64,000 bases of DNA from Halobellus captivus (GTDB lineage Archaea > Halobacteriota > Halobacteria > Halobacteriales > Haloferacaceae). The first letter of the stretch is position 1; every line of letters begins with the position of its first letter. The notes beneath the pieces were generated by a model that was not told the origin of the DNA, searched no databases, and saw only the letters and a program-made list of their open reading frames with translations. The DNA lies in assembly GCF_007655485.1 (NCBI RefSeq), contig NZ_VJXQ01000001.1:190633-254632 (forward strand), given 5' to 3'. This document shows positions 41,330 to 50,707 of this stretch, piece by piece. Both the position numbers and the translations under genes were made by a program.

Positions 41330-42929
41330 CGACGGCGGCGTCGGCGATGGTCTCGACCGAACGCCCGCCGCACCGGCCGACGTGTGCGTCGTCGGCTCCG
41401 GCCCGGCGGGGGCGCTCGTTGCTCATCGGCTCGCAGCGCGGGGCGCAGACGTCGTCATTCTGGAAGCCGGACCGAGGTTCGAGTTCTCGCAGCGACGGGA
41501 ACAGCAGGAACGGCACATCCGCCCCGGGATGGGCGACCCGTGGGAGATGGGCGGCCAGCGGGACGAGTACTCCACCGGGGGGCGGCACTACCCGCTGAAC
41601 GCGGCGCGCGTCAAGGGCGTGGGCGGGTCGACGCTGCACTGGCAGGGGATGGTGATGCGGCTGCACGAACGGGACTTCGAGATGGCGACGCGCTACGACG
41701 TCGGCGAGGACTGGCCGCTCACCTACGACGACTTGCGACCGTACTACGCGGCGGCCGAGCGCGAACTCGGCGTCGCGGGGGCGATAGACAACCCCTATGC
41801 ACCGCCGCGGGATGACCCGTTCCCGCTATCGGCGTTTCCCCCCTCGTACTCGGACTCGCTGTTCGCCGAGGCCTGCGAACGGCTCGGAATCGATATGCAC
41901 TCGGTGCCGAACGCTCGGAACTCCGAGCCCTACGACGGGCGCGCCTCCTGCCAAGGGTACGGGACGTGTCGGCCAGTCTGTCCCTCCGGGGCGAAGTACA
42001 CGGCGGAGTCACACGTCGAAAAGGCGGAGTCCGCTGGCGCACGAGTGATCGATCACGCCCCCGTTCAACGGCTCGAACACGACGACGAGGGCGACGCCGT
42101 CGACGCCGCGGTGTACGCGACGCCGGACGGAACCGAGCATCGACAGTCGGCCCAACGGTTCGTCGTCGCCTGCGGCGGCGTCGAAAACGCTCGGCTGCTC
42201 CTGCTTTCGGAGTCCGAGGAGTACCCCGACGGGTTGGCGAACTCCTCTGGCGCAGTCGGCCGGTTCTTTATGGATCACTTGTTCGCGGGCGCGGGCGGAC
42301 GGTTGGACGAACGGACGCGACAGAACCACGTCGGGTTCATCACCAGCGAGTGCCACCAGTTCTACGACGACGAGGATCCGGTCGAAGGCCTCAAACTGGA
42401 GTTTCTCAACTACGCCGGGCCCTCGCCGGTGATCGAAGCGCTACACGCGGAGACCTGGGGTGACGAACTGCTTGATCAGCTCCGCGGCTCCTACGGCACC
42501 CACATCGCGATGGGGGGGTTGGTCGAACAGCTCCCCGACGCCGACAACCGCGTCACGCTGGATCCGAGCCGAACCGACGATCACGGCAACCCCGTCCCGC
42601 ACATCGAGTGGTCGCTCTCCGATCGAACGGAGCGCGCTATCCGCCGGGCCAACGAGATCCAGCACGCGATTTTGGAAGAACTCGACGCGTCGATCGAGTG
42701 GACGGTCGGACCGGACGCAACCGGTCCAGCGTACCATCAGATGGGTACCACGAGAATGGGGGCGGATCCGGGCCGGAGCGTCGTCGACGCCGACTGTCGG
42801 ACGCACGACCTCTCGAACCTCTGGGTCGTCGGCTCCTCGGTGTTTCCCACCGGCGGCGCGATGAACCCGACGCTCACGATCGCTGCGCTGTCGCTCCGTG
42901 CGTCCGAGTCGCTCGCCGATTCGCTGTAG
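41322..42929 (+). CDS. GMC-family oxidoreductase (gluconate/sugar dehydrogenase large subunit)
   Basis: A 535-residue FAD-dependent dehydrogenase. The dinucleotide-binding VVGSGPAGALVAHRLAARG is near residue 22, and GVGGSTLHWQGM is the GMC signature 1-like loop. The CQGYGTCRPVCPSGAKY cysteines are characteristic of the gluconate dehydrogenase subgroup. The C-terminal YHQMGTTRMG and NPTLTIAALSLRAS carry the active-site His-Asn pair. It has no signal of its own, so it may be co-exported with the Tat-carrying small subunit. ATG 41322 overlaps that gene. It probably transfers electrons to the membrane chain. Confidence 0.9.
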   Translation: MADDGGVGDGLDRTPAAPADVCVVGSGPAGALVAHRLAARGADVVILEAGPRFEFSQRREQQERHIRPGMGDPWEMGGQRDEYSTGGRHYPLNAARVKGVGGSTLHWQGMVMRLHERDFEMATRYDVGEDWPLTYDDLRPYYAAAERELGVAGAIDNPYAPPRDDPFPLSAFPPSYSDSLFAEACERLGIDMHSVPNARNSEPYDGRASCQGYGTCRPVCPSGAKYTAESHVEKAESAGARVIDHAPVQRLEHDDEGDAVDAAVYATPDGTEHRQSAQRFVVACGGVENARLLLLSESEEYPDGLANSSGAVGRFFMDHLFAGAGGRLDERTRQNHVGFITSECHQFYDDEDPVEGLKLEFLNYAGPSPVIEALHAETWGDELLDQLRGSYGTHIAMGGLVEQLPDADNRVTLDPSRTDDHGNPVPHIEWSLSDRTERAIRRANEIQHAILEELDASIEWTVGPDATGPAYHQMGTTRMGADPGRSVVDADCRTHDLSNLWVVGSSVFPTGGAMNPTLTIAALSLRASESLADSL

Positions 42930-43017
42930 ATCACCCGTATGGATCGTGTGGGTATCGATCGACCCGCCGTCGACCGAGAGACGCACCCTTAAAGACCCGC
43001 GGGCGACAGATACGGGT

Positions 43018-44115
43018 ATGCAACCGAGGGATCTCTCCGCGCACGAGGCGTACGTTCCCGGGCGCGGCGCCGAAGAGGTGGCGCGCGATCTCGGGATGGA
43101 CCCCGAGGAACTGACGAAGCTCTCCTCCAACGAGAACCCCCACGGCCCGAGTCCGGCCGCCGTCGAGGCCGTCGAGACCGCCGCTCCGGACGTGAACGTC
43201 TATCCGAAGGCCTCCCACTCCGACCTCACTGACCGGATCGCCGAGAAGTGGGGCGTCGATCCGGCACAGGTGTGGCTGAGCGCCGGAGCCGACGGCTCGA
43301 TCGACTACCTGTCGCGGGCGTTCTTGGAGCCCAACGACGACATCCTCGTCCCCGCTCCCGGCTTTTCCTACTACTCGATGTCCGCGCGGTATCACCACGG
43401 CGACGCCTCCACGTACCGAATCGCCAAAGAGGGGGACTTCGAGCAGTCGGCGGAGTCGATACTGTCCGTCTACGAGGGCGAGCGAATCGTCTACGCGACG
43501 ACGCCCCACAACCCCACGGGATCGGTGCTCTCCCGGGAAGACGTCCGCACGCTGGCGGAGCGCGTCGACGAGCAGACGCTCGTCGTCGTCGACGAGGCGT
43601 ACGCGGAGTACGCCGCCGAATCCACCTCGATCGAGCTGCTCGACGAGTACGACAACCTCGCGGTGCTTCGGACGTTCTCGAAGGCCTACGGCCTGGCCGG
43701 GCTCCGGATCGGCTACGCCGTCGTCCCGTCGGAGTGGGCCGACGCCTACGCTCGCGTGAACACGCCGTTCGCGGCCAACGAACTCGCCTGCCGCGCCGCG
43801 CTCGCCGCGATCGACGACGAAGAACACCTGGAACGGTCAGTCGAGACCGCCCGCTGGGCGCGCCAGTACTACCGCGACGAACTCGACGTGCCGACGTGGG
43901 CCTCCGGCGGCAACTTCGTCCTCTGTGAGGTCGGCGACGCGACCGCCGTCGCCGATGCCGCACAGCGGCGAGGGGTCATCGTCCGTGACACCTCCAGTTT
44001 CGGCCTCCCCGAGTGCGTCCGGGTTTCCTGCGGCACCCGCGAAGAGACACAGCGAGCGGTCGCGGTGCTCAACGAGGTCGTCGCCGACGTTCGCCCGGAG
44101 GCCACAGAGCCGTGA
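43018..44115 (+). CDS. hisC: Histidinol-phosphate aminotransferase
   Basis: A 365-residue fold-type I PLP enzyme. It has KLSSNENPHGPSP at the N-terminus (typical of HisC), the PHNPTGS turn, VVDEAYAEY and TFSKAYGLAGLRIGY with the Schiff-base lysine K222. It transfers the amino group from glutamate to imidazole acetol phosphate in histidine synthesis. Its GTGA end overlaps the start of the NMP kinase, beginning a three-gene operon with the phosphotransferase. Confidence 0.94.
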   Translation: MQPRDLSAHEAYVPGRGAEEVARDLGMDPEELTKLSSNENPHGPSPAAVEAVETAAPDVNVYPKASHSDLTDRIAEKWGVDPAQVWLSAGADGSIDYLSRAFLEPNDDILVPAPGFSYYSMSARYHHGDASTYRIAKEGDFEQSAESILSVYEGERIVYATTPHNPTGSVLSREDVRTLAERVDEQTLVVVDEAYAEYAAESTSIELLDEYDNLAVLRTFSKAYGLAGLRIGYAVVPSEWADAYARVNTPFAANELACRAALAAIDDEEHLERSVETARWARQYYRDELDVPTWASGGNFVLCEVGDATAVADAAQRRGVIVRDTSSFGLPECVRVSCGTREETQRAVAVLNEVVADVRPEATEP

Positions 44116-44684
44116 GTCGGATCGCGCTCACCGGAACGCCCGGAACGGGCAAAACGACCGTGTCGAGACTCGTCGCGGACGATTTGGGAATCGACGTCGT
44201 CCACCTGAACGACGTGATCCGAGAGGCCGAACTGTTCGAATCGCGCGACGTCGAACGCGACTCGCTCGTCGCCGACCTCGACGCGGTCGAAGCGTGGCTC
44301 GTCCAACGGGCCGATGGTGGCGACGGTGCCGACGACGACGTGTCCAACGAATCCGAACCGATCGACCGGGACGTCCTCGTCGAATCGCACCTCGCGCATC
44401 TGCTTGACGTCGATCGAGTGATCGTGCTCCGGTGTCGTCCCGACGACCTGAAGCCGCGGCTCCGAGAGCGCGGCGAGTCCGAGACGTCAATCGCCGAGAA
44501 CGCCGAGAGCGAGGCGCTCGACGTGATCCTCGCTGAGGCCGTCGAGCGACACGGCGCGGGTTCGGTGTGGGAGATCGACACGACTGATCGCTCGCCCGAG
44601 GAGGTCGCCGACGACGTGGCGGCCGCTATCGGTGGCGACATCGAACCGCGGGTCGGCACCGTCGATTTCGTCGAGTACCTATGA
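44112..44684 (+). CDS. Adenylate kinase-like NMP kinase (Fap7/AK6-like)
   Basis: A 190-residue P-loop kinase starting at a GTG that overlaps the hisC stop. It has GTPGTGKTT (residues 8-16), a short LID region and RCRPDDLKPRLRERG. The layout resembles the archaeal AK6/Fap7 group (adenylate kinase/ATPase linked to ribosome maturation) rather than the bacterial Adk. An acidic insertion (GDGADDDVSNESEPID) sits in the middle. The exact NMP is not fixed. Confidence 0.82.
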   Translation: MSRIALTGTPGTGKTTVSRLVADDLGIDVVHLNDVIREAELFESRDVERDSLVADLDAVEAWLVQRADGGDGADDDVSNESEPIDRDVLVESHLAHLLDVDRVIVLRCRPDDLKPRLRERGESETSIAENAESEALDVILAEAVERHGAGSVWEIDTTDRSPEEVADDVAAAIGGDIEPRVGTVDFVEYL

Positions 44685-44697
44685 CTCGGGAGCACAG

Positions 44698-45321
44698 ATG
44701 ACCCTAGATCAGTACCGCGACCTCGCGGACCGGCTGCTCGGCCCGTTCGTCGCCGCCGCGGACCGGTTGGGACTGACCCCCGACGGCGTCAGCCTCGTCG
44801 CGTTCGGCTTCGCGGTCGCCGCCGGAGTCGTCTTCGCCCTCGCGACCCCGTTGTGGTACGCGCTCGGCGCGCTATTCGTTCTCAGCAACGGCTGGCTCGA
44901 CCTCGTCGACGGCGCGCTCGCGCGGGCGCAGGGTATCGAGAGCGACGGCGGCGACCTCCTCGACCACGTCCTGGATCGCTACGCCGACATCGCGATACTC
45001 GTCGGTCTGGCGGCCGGGATCGACGCCTACGCCCTCGGTCTCGCGGCGGTGACGGGGGTTCTGATGACGTCGTATCTCGGGACGCAGATCCAAGCGGTCG
45101 GGCTCGGACGGGCCTACGGCGGCCTCGTCGGTCGCGCGGACCGCCTCGCCATCATCGGAATTGTGGCGCTGGCCGCCGGCGTCACGCTCGCCGTCGGGTC
45201 CCTTCCCAGGTACCCGTTCGGGCTATCGCTCGTCGGGTGGCTCCTCGTCTTCTTCGCCGTAGTCGGACACCTCACGGCGCTCCAGCGCTTCTGGGGCGCG
45301 TGGTCGGACTTGTCGGCGTAG
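44698..45321 (+). CDS. pgsA: CDP-alcohol phosphatidyltransferase family protein
   Basis: About 207 residues with six transmembrane helices. The CDP-OH-P motif is complete: LVDGALARAQGIESDGGDLLDHVLDRYAD holds D-G-x2-A-R...G-x3-D-x3-D, all the catalytic Asp residues. It transfers a CDP-activated (archaeol) lipid to an alcohol such as glycerol phosphate, inositol phosphate or serine; which one is not clear. ATG 44698 was chosen, and a CAGATG overlap-like spacing follows the kinase gene by 13 nt. Confidence 0.85.
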   Translation: MTLDQYRDLADRLLGPFVAAADRLGLTPDGVSLVAFGFAVAAGVVFALATPLWYALGALFVLSNGWLDLVDGALARAQGIESDGGDLLDHVLDRYADIAILVGLAAGIDAYALGLAAVTGVLMTSYLGTQIQAVGLGRAYGGLVGRADRLAIIGIVALAAGVTLAVGSLPRYPFGLSLVGWLLVFFAVVGHLTALQRFWGAWSDLSA

Positions 45322-45416
45322 CGGGGGGTCTGAAGATGGCTCTCGGCGGGCAAGATGTGGCTGACAGTCGACACACGCTCGCGGCGACGGTCCCGCAGAT
45401 CCGTCGTCGTCGCTAT

Positions 45417-45487
45417 CCCCACGTCGACGTGCCGAGCAACCGCATCCCGACGCGGGGCCGTTCTCAGGTCACGGCGTGGCTGGCCGC
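45417..45487 (-). ncRNA. Structured RNA element, copy B (undescribed family)
   Basis: Minus-strand copy of the element at 50708-50777. 5'-to-3' on the RNA: GCGGC-N7-GCCGT (45487-45471), then GACCTGAGAACGG, then an 11-bp hairpin, left arm CCCCGCGTCGG (45457-45447), 19-nt loop containing GCGGTTGCTCGGCACG, right arm TCGACGTGGGG (45427-45417). A TATA box CTTATATCGG (minus strand) is at 45493-45502. The 56 nt from 45472 onward would be transcribed if initiation is about 25 nt downstream. In frame reading it gives GTG-ACC-TGA, so it is not an mRNA start. Confidence 0.6.
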
Positions 45488-45492
45488 TCCTT

Positions 45493-45502
45493 CCGATATA
45501 AG
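45493..45502 (-). promoter_or_regulatory. TATA box of RNA copy B
   Basis: CTTATATCGG on the minus strand matches the haloarchaeal TTTAWA element. The spacing to the conserved RNA start is the same as in copy A, where the box reads TTTATATA (50693-50700). Confidence 0.55.
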
Positions 45503-45567
45503 TCCTCGCCGACAGTGCGAGCCGACACGGGAGAAAATTGATAGGGTCCACTCGATTGACAGTACGT

Positions 45568-45786
45568 ATGGTCCCCCAACCAGACGACGATCGCGGTTGT
45601 CCGAAGTGCGGTCACACCGAAACCGACGTCGGGACGATCTCGACGACCGGCGGCGGCCTCTCGAAGATGTTCGACATCCAGACGAACAGCTTCAAGGTCG
45701 TCTCGTGTGAGAACTGCGGCTACTCGGAGCTCTACCGAGACACCACCTCCGGAACCAGCGACATCGTCGACGTCTTCCTCGGCTGA
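45568..45786 (+). CDS. Small zinc-ribbon protein (DUF2082-like)
   Basis: A 72-residue protein with two CxxC knuckles: GCPKCGHTE near residue 12 and SCENCGYSE near residue 48, which would bind one zinc. This is the layout of the PF09855/DUF2082 zinc-ribbon family. It overlaps the next gene's ATG (TGATGG), so the two are co-translated. ATG 45568 was selected over 45538, since GAAAATTGATAG is about 25-35 nt upstream. Confidence 0.8.
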   Translation: MVPQPDDDRGCPKCGHTETDVGTISTTGGGLSKMFDIQTNSFKVVSCENCGYSELYRDTTSGTSDIVDVFLG

Positions 45787-46034
45787 TGGCCGACGGCGCG
45801 CTCTTCCTCGTCGTCCTGCTGTTCGCCGTCGCGGCTCCGCTGGTCCTCTACGCTCTCGTGCGAGCGGAGCACGACCAGCGGGAGACGATGGATCGGCGCG
45901 ACGCCGAGCGAGCGGCGCGGCGAGACTCCGAAGAAACCACGCCGCGGGAATTCGGGATGGCGGCGCGGAAGGATCTTGACGACGAAGGCGTGGACGACGA
46001 TGCAGACGGCGACGCCGACACCCGCTACCGCTGA
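45786..46034 (+). CDS. Small single-helix membrane protein
   Basis: An 82-residue ORF with one N-terminal transmembrane helix (ALFLVVLLFAVAAPLVLYALV) and an acidic C-terminal tail rich in Asp, Arg and Glu. It overlaps the zinc-ribbon gene. No family recognised; haloarchaeal operons often carry such short tail-anchored proteins. Confidence 0.7.
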   Translation: MADGALFLVVLLFAVAAPLVLYALVRAEHDQRETMDRRDAERAARRDSEETTPREFGMAARKDLDDEGVDDDADGDADTRYR

Positions 46035-46091
46035 CGGACTGCGGAGGTCCCAAAATTCCCCGGCGAATCGCGGACATCGATGATCGAGTCG

Positions 46092-46429
46092 ATGCCGACG
46101 CGGAGGCAGTTTCTCGAATGTCGCGGAGCGGCCGGACTCCCCTGGCTCGCGGGCTGTAGCACGAAGGCACCGAGAGGGGTGCTGACATCACGTCGAACGA
46201 GACCGACACCTCCGCGGCGGATCGGAGACGCGAGTCGTCGACGACTCGCGGGTCCGGACGGGCGGCGACATCCTGCTTTCGGTCGACGACGAGACGACAC
46301 ACACGACGGAAGATCTCAGCAGTTACTCCACTGGAAACGCGGCCGAGAGACATCGTCGACGTAACCGTTCGAAGAGACGGGTACGTCCCAACTGTCGAAG
46401 TCAAACTCGGGATGCGACCGATGGAGTAG
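46092..46429 (+). pseudogene. Remnant of an HtrA-like serine protease (Tat lipoprotein with PDZ domain)
   Basis: It starts MPTRRQFLECRGAAGLPWLAGC, a Tat signal with a lipobox cysteine. Instead of the protease domain, the next ~60 codons are out of frame. A second frame then gives VRTGGDILLSVDDETTHTTEDLSS, and a third ends DIVDVTVRRDGYVPTVEVKLG, together the PDZ core of HtrA proteins. So signal peptide and PDZ tail survive, with the trypsin-like domain deleted and at least two frameshifts. An internal deletion followed by drift is the simplest explanation. Confidence 0.55.
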
Positions 46430-46445
46430 GTCTTCGGGACTGTCA

Positions 46446-46537
46446 CGTCTCGTGACCACCGTCTCTCTCGACGATCACCTCTCTTGACCGTCGCCCCTCT
46501 CGACCACCGTCTCTCTCTCGACCATCACTCCTCTCGG
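46446..46537. repeat. Degenerate 16-nt tandem array
   Basis: Units such as CGTCTCTCTCGACGAT (46460-46475), CACCTCTCTTGACCGT (46476-46491) and CGCCCCTCTCGACCAC (46492-46507) follow in a 16-nt register, with an 18-nt copy next. Pyrimidine-rich; lies just downstream of the pseudogene and about 90 nt before mbf1. No function visible. Confidence 0.55.
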
Positions 46538-46628
46538 AAAAGCGTCGCTTGCCGCTACTCGAATAGAGCGCGGGTGCCGCGTTGCCCGCGGCGTGTGCTT
46601 TATATCGCCCCCTCGACTACGACGGAGT

Positions 46629-47171
46629 ATGCCCCAGTGCGAGATGTGCGGCAGTGAGCGGCCGTCCCTCACGACGGTCAAGGTCGAGGGGGCCGAACTC
46701 GAACTGTGCGACGACTGCAAGGAGTTCGGCACCGAGGTCCGCACTGAATCGAGTTCCTCTCAGTCGACGAAGTACTCGACGTCGAGCACCTCGAAATCGT
46801 CCGGATCGAGTGGCGGCTCGAGCGGATCGGCTTCCGCCGGAAGCGGTTCCTCGGGCGGCTCCACTCGCCGACGCCGCGATATGTTCGACAATATGGACGA
46901 GATCGCCGCCGACTACGACCGGCGCATTCGCGAGGCGCGCGAAGGCCTCAGTCTGAGTCAGGAGGATCTCGCACAGTCGCTCAACGAGAAGGCGAGCCTG
47001 ATCCGAAAGCTGGAGCGCGGTGACATTCTCCCCTCCGACGACGTCCAGCAGAAACTCGAGCGGAAGCTGGAAATTTCGCTCGTCGAGGGCGGCGAAACCG
47101 ACGACAGCGACTGGTCCGGCGGGTCGTCGACGACGACGACGCTCGGCGACGTCGTGAAACGAAAGGACTGA
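46629..47171 (+). CDS. mbf1: Multiprotein bridging factor MBF1-like HTH protein
   Basis: A 180-residue archaeal MBF1. An N-terminal zinc ribbon ([10 protein letters not shown]...LCDDC) is followed by a Ser/Gly-rich linker of about 50 residues and a C-terminal cro/C1-type HTH ([28 protein letters not shown]). Archaeal MBF1 binds the ribosome and/or transcription machinery and is a general stress factor. TTTATAT at 46599-46605 is 24-30 nt before the start, so the message is leaderless. Confidence 0.92.
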   Translation: MPQCEMCGSERPSLTTVKVEGAELELCDDCKEFGTEVRTESSSSQSTKYSTSSTSKSSGSSGGSSGSASAGSGSSGGSTRRRRDMFDNMDEIAADYDRRIREAREGLSLSQEDLAQSLNEKASLIRKLERGDILPSDDVQQKLERKLEISLVEGGETDDSDWSGGSSTTTTLGDVVKRKD

Positions 47172-47289
47172 AAGACCGAAGGCTGATTTTCGCCCGGTTT
47201 CGGGCGTCGGCTCCGCTACTGCGATCTCGGCGAATCGCCCGTGTGAATCAAGAGCAACCTATTTTGGGCCGTGGCGCACACGAGGAGAC

Positions 47290-47934
47290 GTGTTCATCCT
47301 GGTCAATCTCAAGGCCTACCCGTGTGACCCGATCGAGGTCGCGACTGCCGCCCGAGACGTGTCCGACGCATCCGGAGTCACCGTCGCGGTTTCCCCGCAG
47401 GCGGCCGACATCACTCGGGTCGCCGACACCGGCGTCGAGACGTGGGCGCAACACGTGGACCCCAACGGTCACGGGAGCCACACCGGCAGCACGCTCGCCG
47501 AATCCGTCGCGGAGGCGGGCGCGGTCGGGACCCTCATCAACCACTCCGAAAAGCGGCTGAAACTCGCCGACATCGACGCAGCCGTTCGATCTGCGGAGCG
47601 CGCTGGGCTCGAAACGTGCGTCTGCGCGAACAACCCCACACAGATCGGGGCCGCCGCGGCGCTCGGTCCCGACAGCGTCGCCGTCGAGCCCCCCGAGCTG
47701 ATCGGCGGTAACGTCTCCGTGGCGACGGCTGACCCCGGTATCGTCGAGGACGCGGTCGATGCGGCCGCGGCAGTCGATACGGACGTCGCGGTGTACTGCG
47801 GGGCGGGAATCTCTTCGGGAGACGACGTCGCCACCGCGGGCGAGTTGGGTGCGACGGGGATCCTCCTCGCCTCCGGCGTCGCCAAGGCTGACGATCCGCG
47901 CGCCGCACTGGAATCACTCGTCGAACCGCTCTGA
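47290..47934 (+). CDS. tpiA: Triosephosphate isomerase, archaeal type
   Basis: A 214-residue archaeal TIM, shorter than the bacterial form. NLKAYP has the catalytic lysine (K8), INHSEKR the catalytic histidine, and [10 protein letters not shown] the catalytic glutamate; YCGAGISSG and [10 protein letters not shown] bind phosphate. It interconverts glyceraldehyde 3-phosphate and dihydroxyacetone phosphate. It uses a GTG start at 47290. Confidence 0.95.
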   Translation: MFILVNLKAYPCDPIEVATAARDVSDASGVTVAVSPQAADITRVADTGVETWAQHVDPNGHGSHTGSTLAESVAEAGAVGTLINHSEKRLKLADIDAAVRSAERAGLETCVCANNPTQIGAAAALGPDSVAVEPPELIGGNVSVATADPGIVEDAVDAAAAVDTDVAVYCGAGISSGDDVATAGELGATGILLASGVAKADDPRAALESLVEPL

Positions 47935-47956
47935 GAACGAGACACACAGATTCCGT

Positions 47957-48709
47957 ATGACCCTCCGACGATTCTTCGACGACGTGTCCGATCCCGGCCG
48001 CTCGCTAGTCGTGCTGAATCGGACCTCGCCCGATCCGATTCAGCGGATGCTGGGAAATCTCTTCGAGCACCAACCGGTCCCGATCGAAGAGGTCGCGCTT
48101 CCGGACGGGAGTGAGGACCTTGTGGTGGTCGTCGAAGACGGCTCGATTATCGCGCAATCTCCGCTCGAAGAGCTGCATAACGCAATATTGCTGATCAACT
48201 CGGATCTGTTCATCACCGGCGCGCGCGACCTTGCCGAGATCGAACTGCCGGACGCGTTGAAGCGGCTCGACGATGTGCCGTTTACGCTCCGCGGATATCC
48301 CGCGTCTCACTCGGAGAAGCTACTGTTGATTCTGCTGTCTCGCTACATCGAACGAACGGCCTGGGAGCGGGGCGAGGGAACGCTCCGCGCGTCCTTTCAG
48401 GAGCTCTCCCGAATCGAGGACGAGGTCGGAACGAACAGGATCTATCGGACGTTGGATACCACTGCCGTCGACGTTCACGTCTACGGAGCACCCGGGTGGG
48501 AACCGCCTCGGGACTCGGATATCACGACTCACGCCGGATACAGCACGGATTTCCTGAAGTCGTGGTTCGTCGTCTATACGTCGCCGGGTGAGACGGAGGA
48601 TATCGGCCTGCTGGCGCTCGAAGAGGCGCCCAACAGATGGTCCGGGTTCTGGACGTACGACCAGTCCTTGATCGAAGGTATCAACGAGTACGTGATGCGG
48701 AACCTGTGA
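47957..48709 (+). CDS. DICT sensory domain protein
   Basis: A 250-residue protein. The N-terminal half starts RRFFDDVSDPGRSLVVLNRTSPDPIQRML and resembles the DICT domain found in diguanylate cyclases and two-component sensors. The C-terminal part (YGAPGWEP...ALEEAPNRWSGFWTYDQSLIEGIN) matches the same family of haloarchaeal stand-alone DICT proteins. It starts 22 nt after tpiA ends and could be co-transcribed. Role probably sensory; ligand unknown. Confidence 0.78.
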   Translation: MTLRRFFDDVSDPGRSLVVLNRTSPDPIQRMLGNLFEHQPVPIEEVALPDGSEDLVVVVEDGSIIAQSPLEELHNAILLINSDLFITGARDLAEIELPDALKRLDDVPFTLRGYPASHSEKLLLILLSRYIERTAWERGEGTLRASFQELSRIEDEVGTNRIYRTLDTTAVDVHVYGAPGWEPPRDSDITTHAGYSTDFLKSWFVVYTSPGETEDIGLLALEEAPNRWSGFWTYDQSLIEGINEYVMRNL

Positions 48710-48795
48710 GCGACTACACTGCGGTCGGATGACAGGGCGTGCGGATCAGTCTCGGCCGCACGGTCGCTATTCGATAGCAACGACAGAGACACAGA

Positions 48796-50562
48796 TCACT
48801 CTGCGTTCTCGCTCCGCTCTTCTGACGTGAAAGCCTGTTTTGACACCTCTGAGTTCCCATCCGCGGATTCGTCCGTATCGGCTCCCGCGGCGGGGCGGAA
48901 CGCGCCTTCGACGGCTTCGACGACCTCCCGAAGTTCGTCTTCGTCGAGACGGTCGGCGAACTCTCGGCGAACGAGCGTCGGGAGCGCGTACGCGTACCGG
49001 CCGCGACCGACGTGCTCGATGAATCCGGCACGTCGGAGGAGGCCGTTTCGGTTGTACGCGAGCTGCTTGTCGCCGATTTCACCGGCAGCGACGTGTGCGT
49101 CGACCGGATCACAGGCGTCGATCTCGCGGTAGAATGCGAGCATCCGCCTCGACGCGGGCGGGAGCGACGCGACGACGTCGCGGAGCCGCTCGATCACGTC
49201 GGCTCGCCCGGTCAACGCCGCCGTTCCCTCGTGGGCGCGTTCCGGGGGTACGTCGGCGTCACCCTCTCCGGAGTTACCATCGATCGAGTCGCCACCGACC
49301 GGACTGCCACCGAACCCGGGATAGGCCCCCGCCGCGGCGGCGGTGACGACCGTCTCTTCCTCGTCCTCAGCACCGTCAGTCGCCGCCCCGTCGGGGCGCT
49401 CTGCTTTACTCGCGTCCTCGGCAGCCGCGGCGTCGTACTGATCGAGCGCTACCTGCTGTTCTTCGGGGCGGCTCAAGTTGCGCCCGTCACCGCCTCGATA
49501 CGGCGACTCGGCCGTCTGGAACATCGCCTGTGCGAACTGGTCTGCCATCTGTGAGAGGTCTCTGGCCTCTTCGAGCTCGCGTTCGAGCTGTCGGATCTTC
49601 GCCTCCTTCGTTTCGAGCTCCTGTCGGAGATCTGCGATCTCGCTCTCGCGTTGGGCCCGCTCGTCGGAGATCTCCTGTAACTCCGAGACGAGGTCGCCGT
49701 CGATCGACTTCAGATCCGGGCGTTGGAAGTCGTCGAGACCGGGCGTCGCTCCGGCGTCGAACGTCTGCTTTTTGTGGAACTTGACCCGGCGGAGCGAGTC
49801 CGACCAGTCGGTCACCAAAAACGCCTCCCCGTCGTCCATCTCCTCGATCGCGTCGGCGTACTCCGAGCCGAGGATCCGCCCGACGACCTTCGTGTCGTTG
49901 TTCCAGGTCAGCCGGTGCCAGACGAGCCAGTCGCACTGGGTGATGAAGTCCTTCTTCACGTCGGCCGGACGCTGCGAGATCCCGACGATTCCGAGCCCGT
50001 GCTTTCGGCCGCGCTTGCCGATCTTGATGAGCAGTTTCCCCGCTTCGGTCATTCCGCCGCCCTCAGGGATGTACTCGTGGCACTCCTCGATGAGCATCAA
50101 GAACGGCTTTTTCAGCTTCTTCTCCTTGGCGAACAGTCGCTTCGCCACCTCGGTCAGAAGCTCCTGGGCCTCGCTCTCCTCGAGGTATCCGGAGACGTCG
50201 AGGATGATCGGCACGTTCTGTTCGAGCGCCAAATGCGCGAGCTTCTCGGCGTGTTCGGCGCTGACGACGATGTCGCACTCCTCGTCCGCGCCCGCGTGCA
50301 GCAGCTCGAACTGCTCTTTGAGCCCGTAGTACTCGCCGTCGGTGTCGACGATGAGCACCGGAAAGTTGTTCGAGAGGAGGTTTTCGATGATCACCGACGC
50401 CGTGTTCGACTTCCCGGATCCGGACTTGCCGGTGATGAACCCCCGTCCGGTGAGGATGTCGACGACGGGCAGTTCGACTGTGGTGCCCCGCGCTCGCTCT
50501 CCGTCGCCACCCGGCCCGTCGCTGACGTTAGCGACGCTGATCGTCTCCGTATCCTCGGTCAT
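48796..50562 (-). CDS. HerA/DUF87-like ATP-binding protein
   Basis: A 588-residue AAA-type ATPase. Walker A GKSGSGKS (45-52), then VDTDGEYYGL, an acidic Walker B LMLIEECHEY and the sensor-like GISQRPADVKK. The order fits the HerA/FtsK-like DUF87 family of hexameric DNA translocases. Residues from about 295 to 345 are a coiled coil, followed by an acidic linker and a C-terminal winged-helix-like domain. HerA proper works with NurA in end resection; no nurA is in the window, so its role may differ. It sits in the same direction as dinB. Confidence 0.82.
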   Translation of the reverse strand: MTEDTETISVANVSDGPGGDGERARGTTVELPVVDILTGRGFITGKSGSGKSNTASVIIENLLSNNFPVLIVDTDGEYYGLKEQFELLHAGADEECDIVVSAEHAEKLAHLALEQNVPIILDVSGYLEESEAQELLTEVAKRLFAKEKKLKKPFLMLIEECHEYIPEGGGMTEAGKLLIKIGKRGRKHGLGIVGISQRPADVKKDFITQCDWLVWHRLTWNNDTKVVGRILGSEYADAIEEMDDGEAFLVTDWSDSLRRVKFHKKQTFDAGATPGLDDFQRPDLKSIDGDLVSELQEISDERAQRESEIADLRQELETKEAKIRQLERELEEARDLSQMADQFAQAMFQTAESPYRGGDGRNLSRPEEQQVALDQYDAAAAEDASKAERPDGAATDGAEDEEETVVTAAAAGAYPGFGGSPVGGDSIDGNSGEGDADVPPERAHEGTAALTGRADVIERLRDVVASLPPASRRMLAFYREIDACDPVDAHVAAGEIGDKQLAYNRNGLLRRAGFIEHVGRGRYAYALPTLVRREFADRLDEDELREVVEAVEGAFRPAAGADTDESADGNSEVSKQAFTSEERSENAE

Positions 50563-50692
50563 CTATCGGGTGCTCTCCCCCGCAGGGCAATAGTTCCTTC
50601 CCCGTGACCGACGGACCGACCGGCGGCTCCACGGTTGCGGACCGTCGGTTCCGCGGTCGCCGATCGCCTACGACACTCTAGCTCGCCGAGAG

Positions 50693-50700
50693 TTTATATA
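50693..50700 (+). promoter_or_regulatory. TATA box of RNA copy A
   Basis: TTTATATA, about 25 nt before the GTGATCTGA that begins the best conserved part. It is spaced as in copy B. Confidence 0.6.
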
Positions 50701-50707
50701 CGAACGG

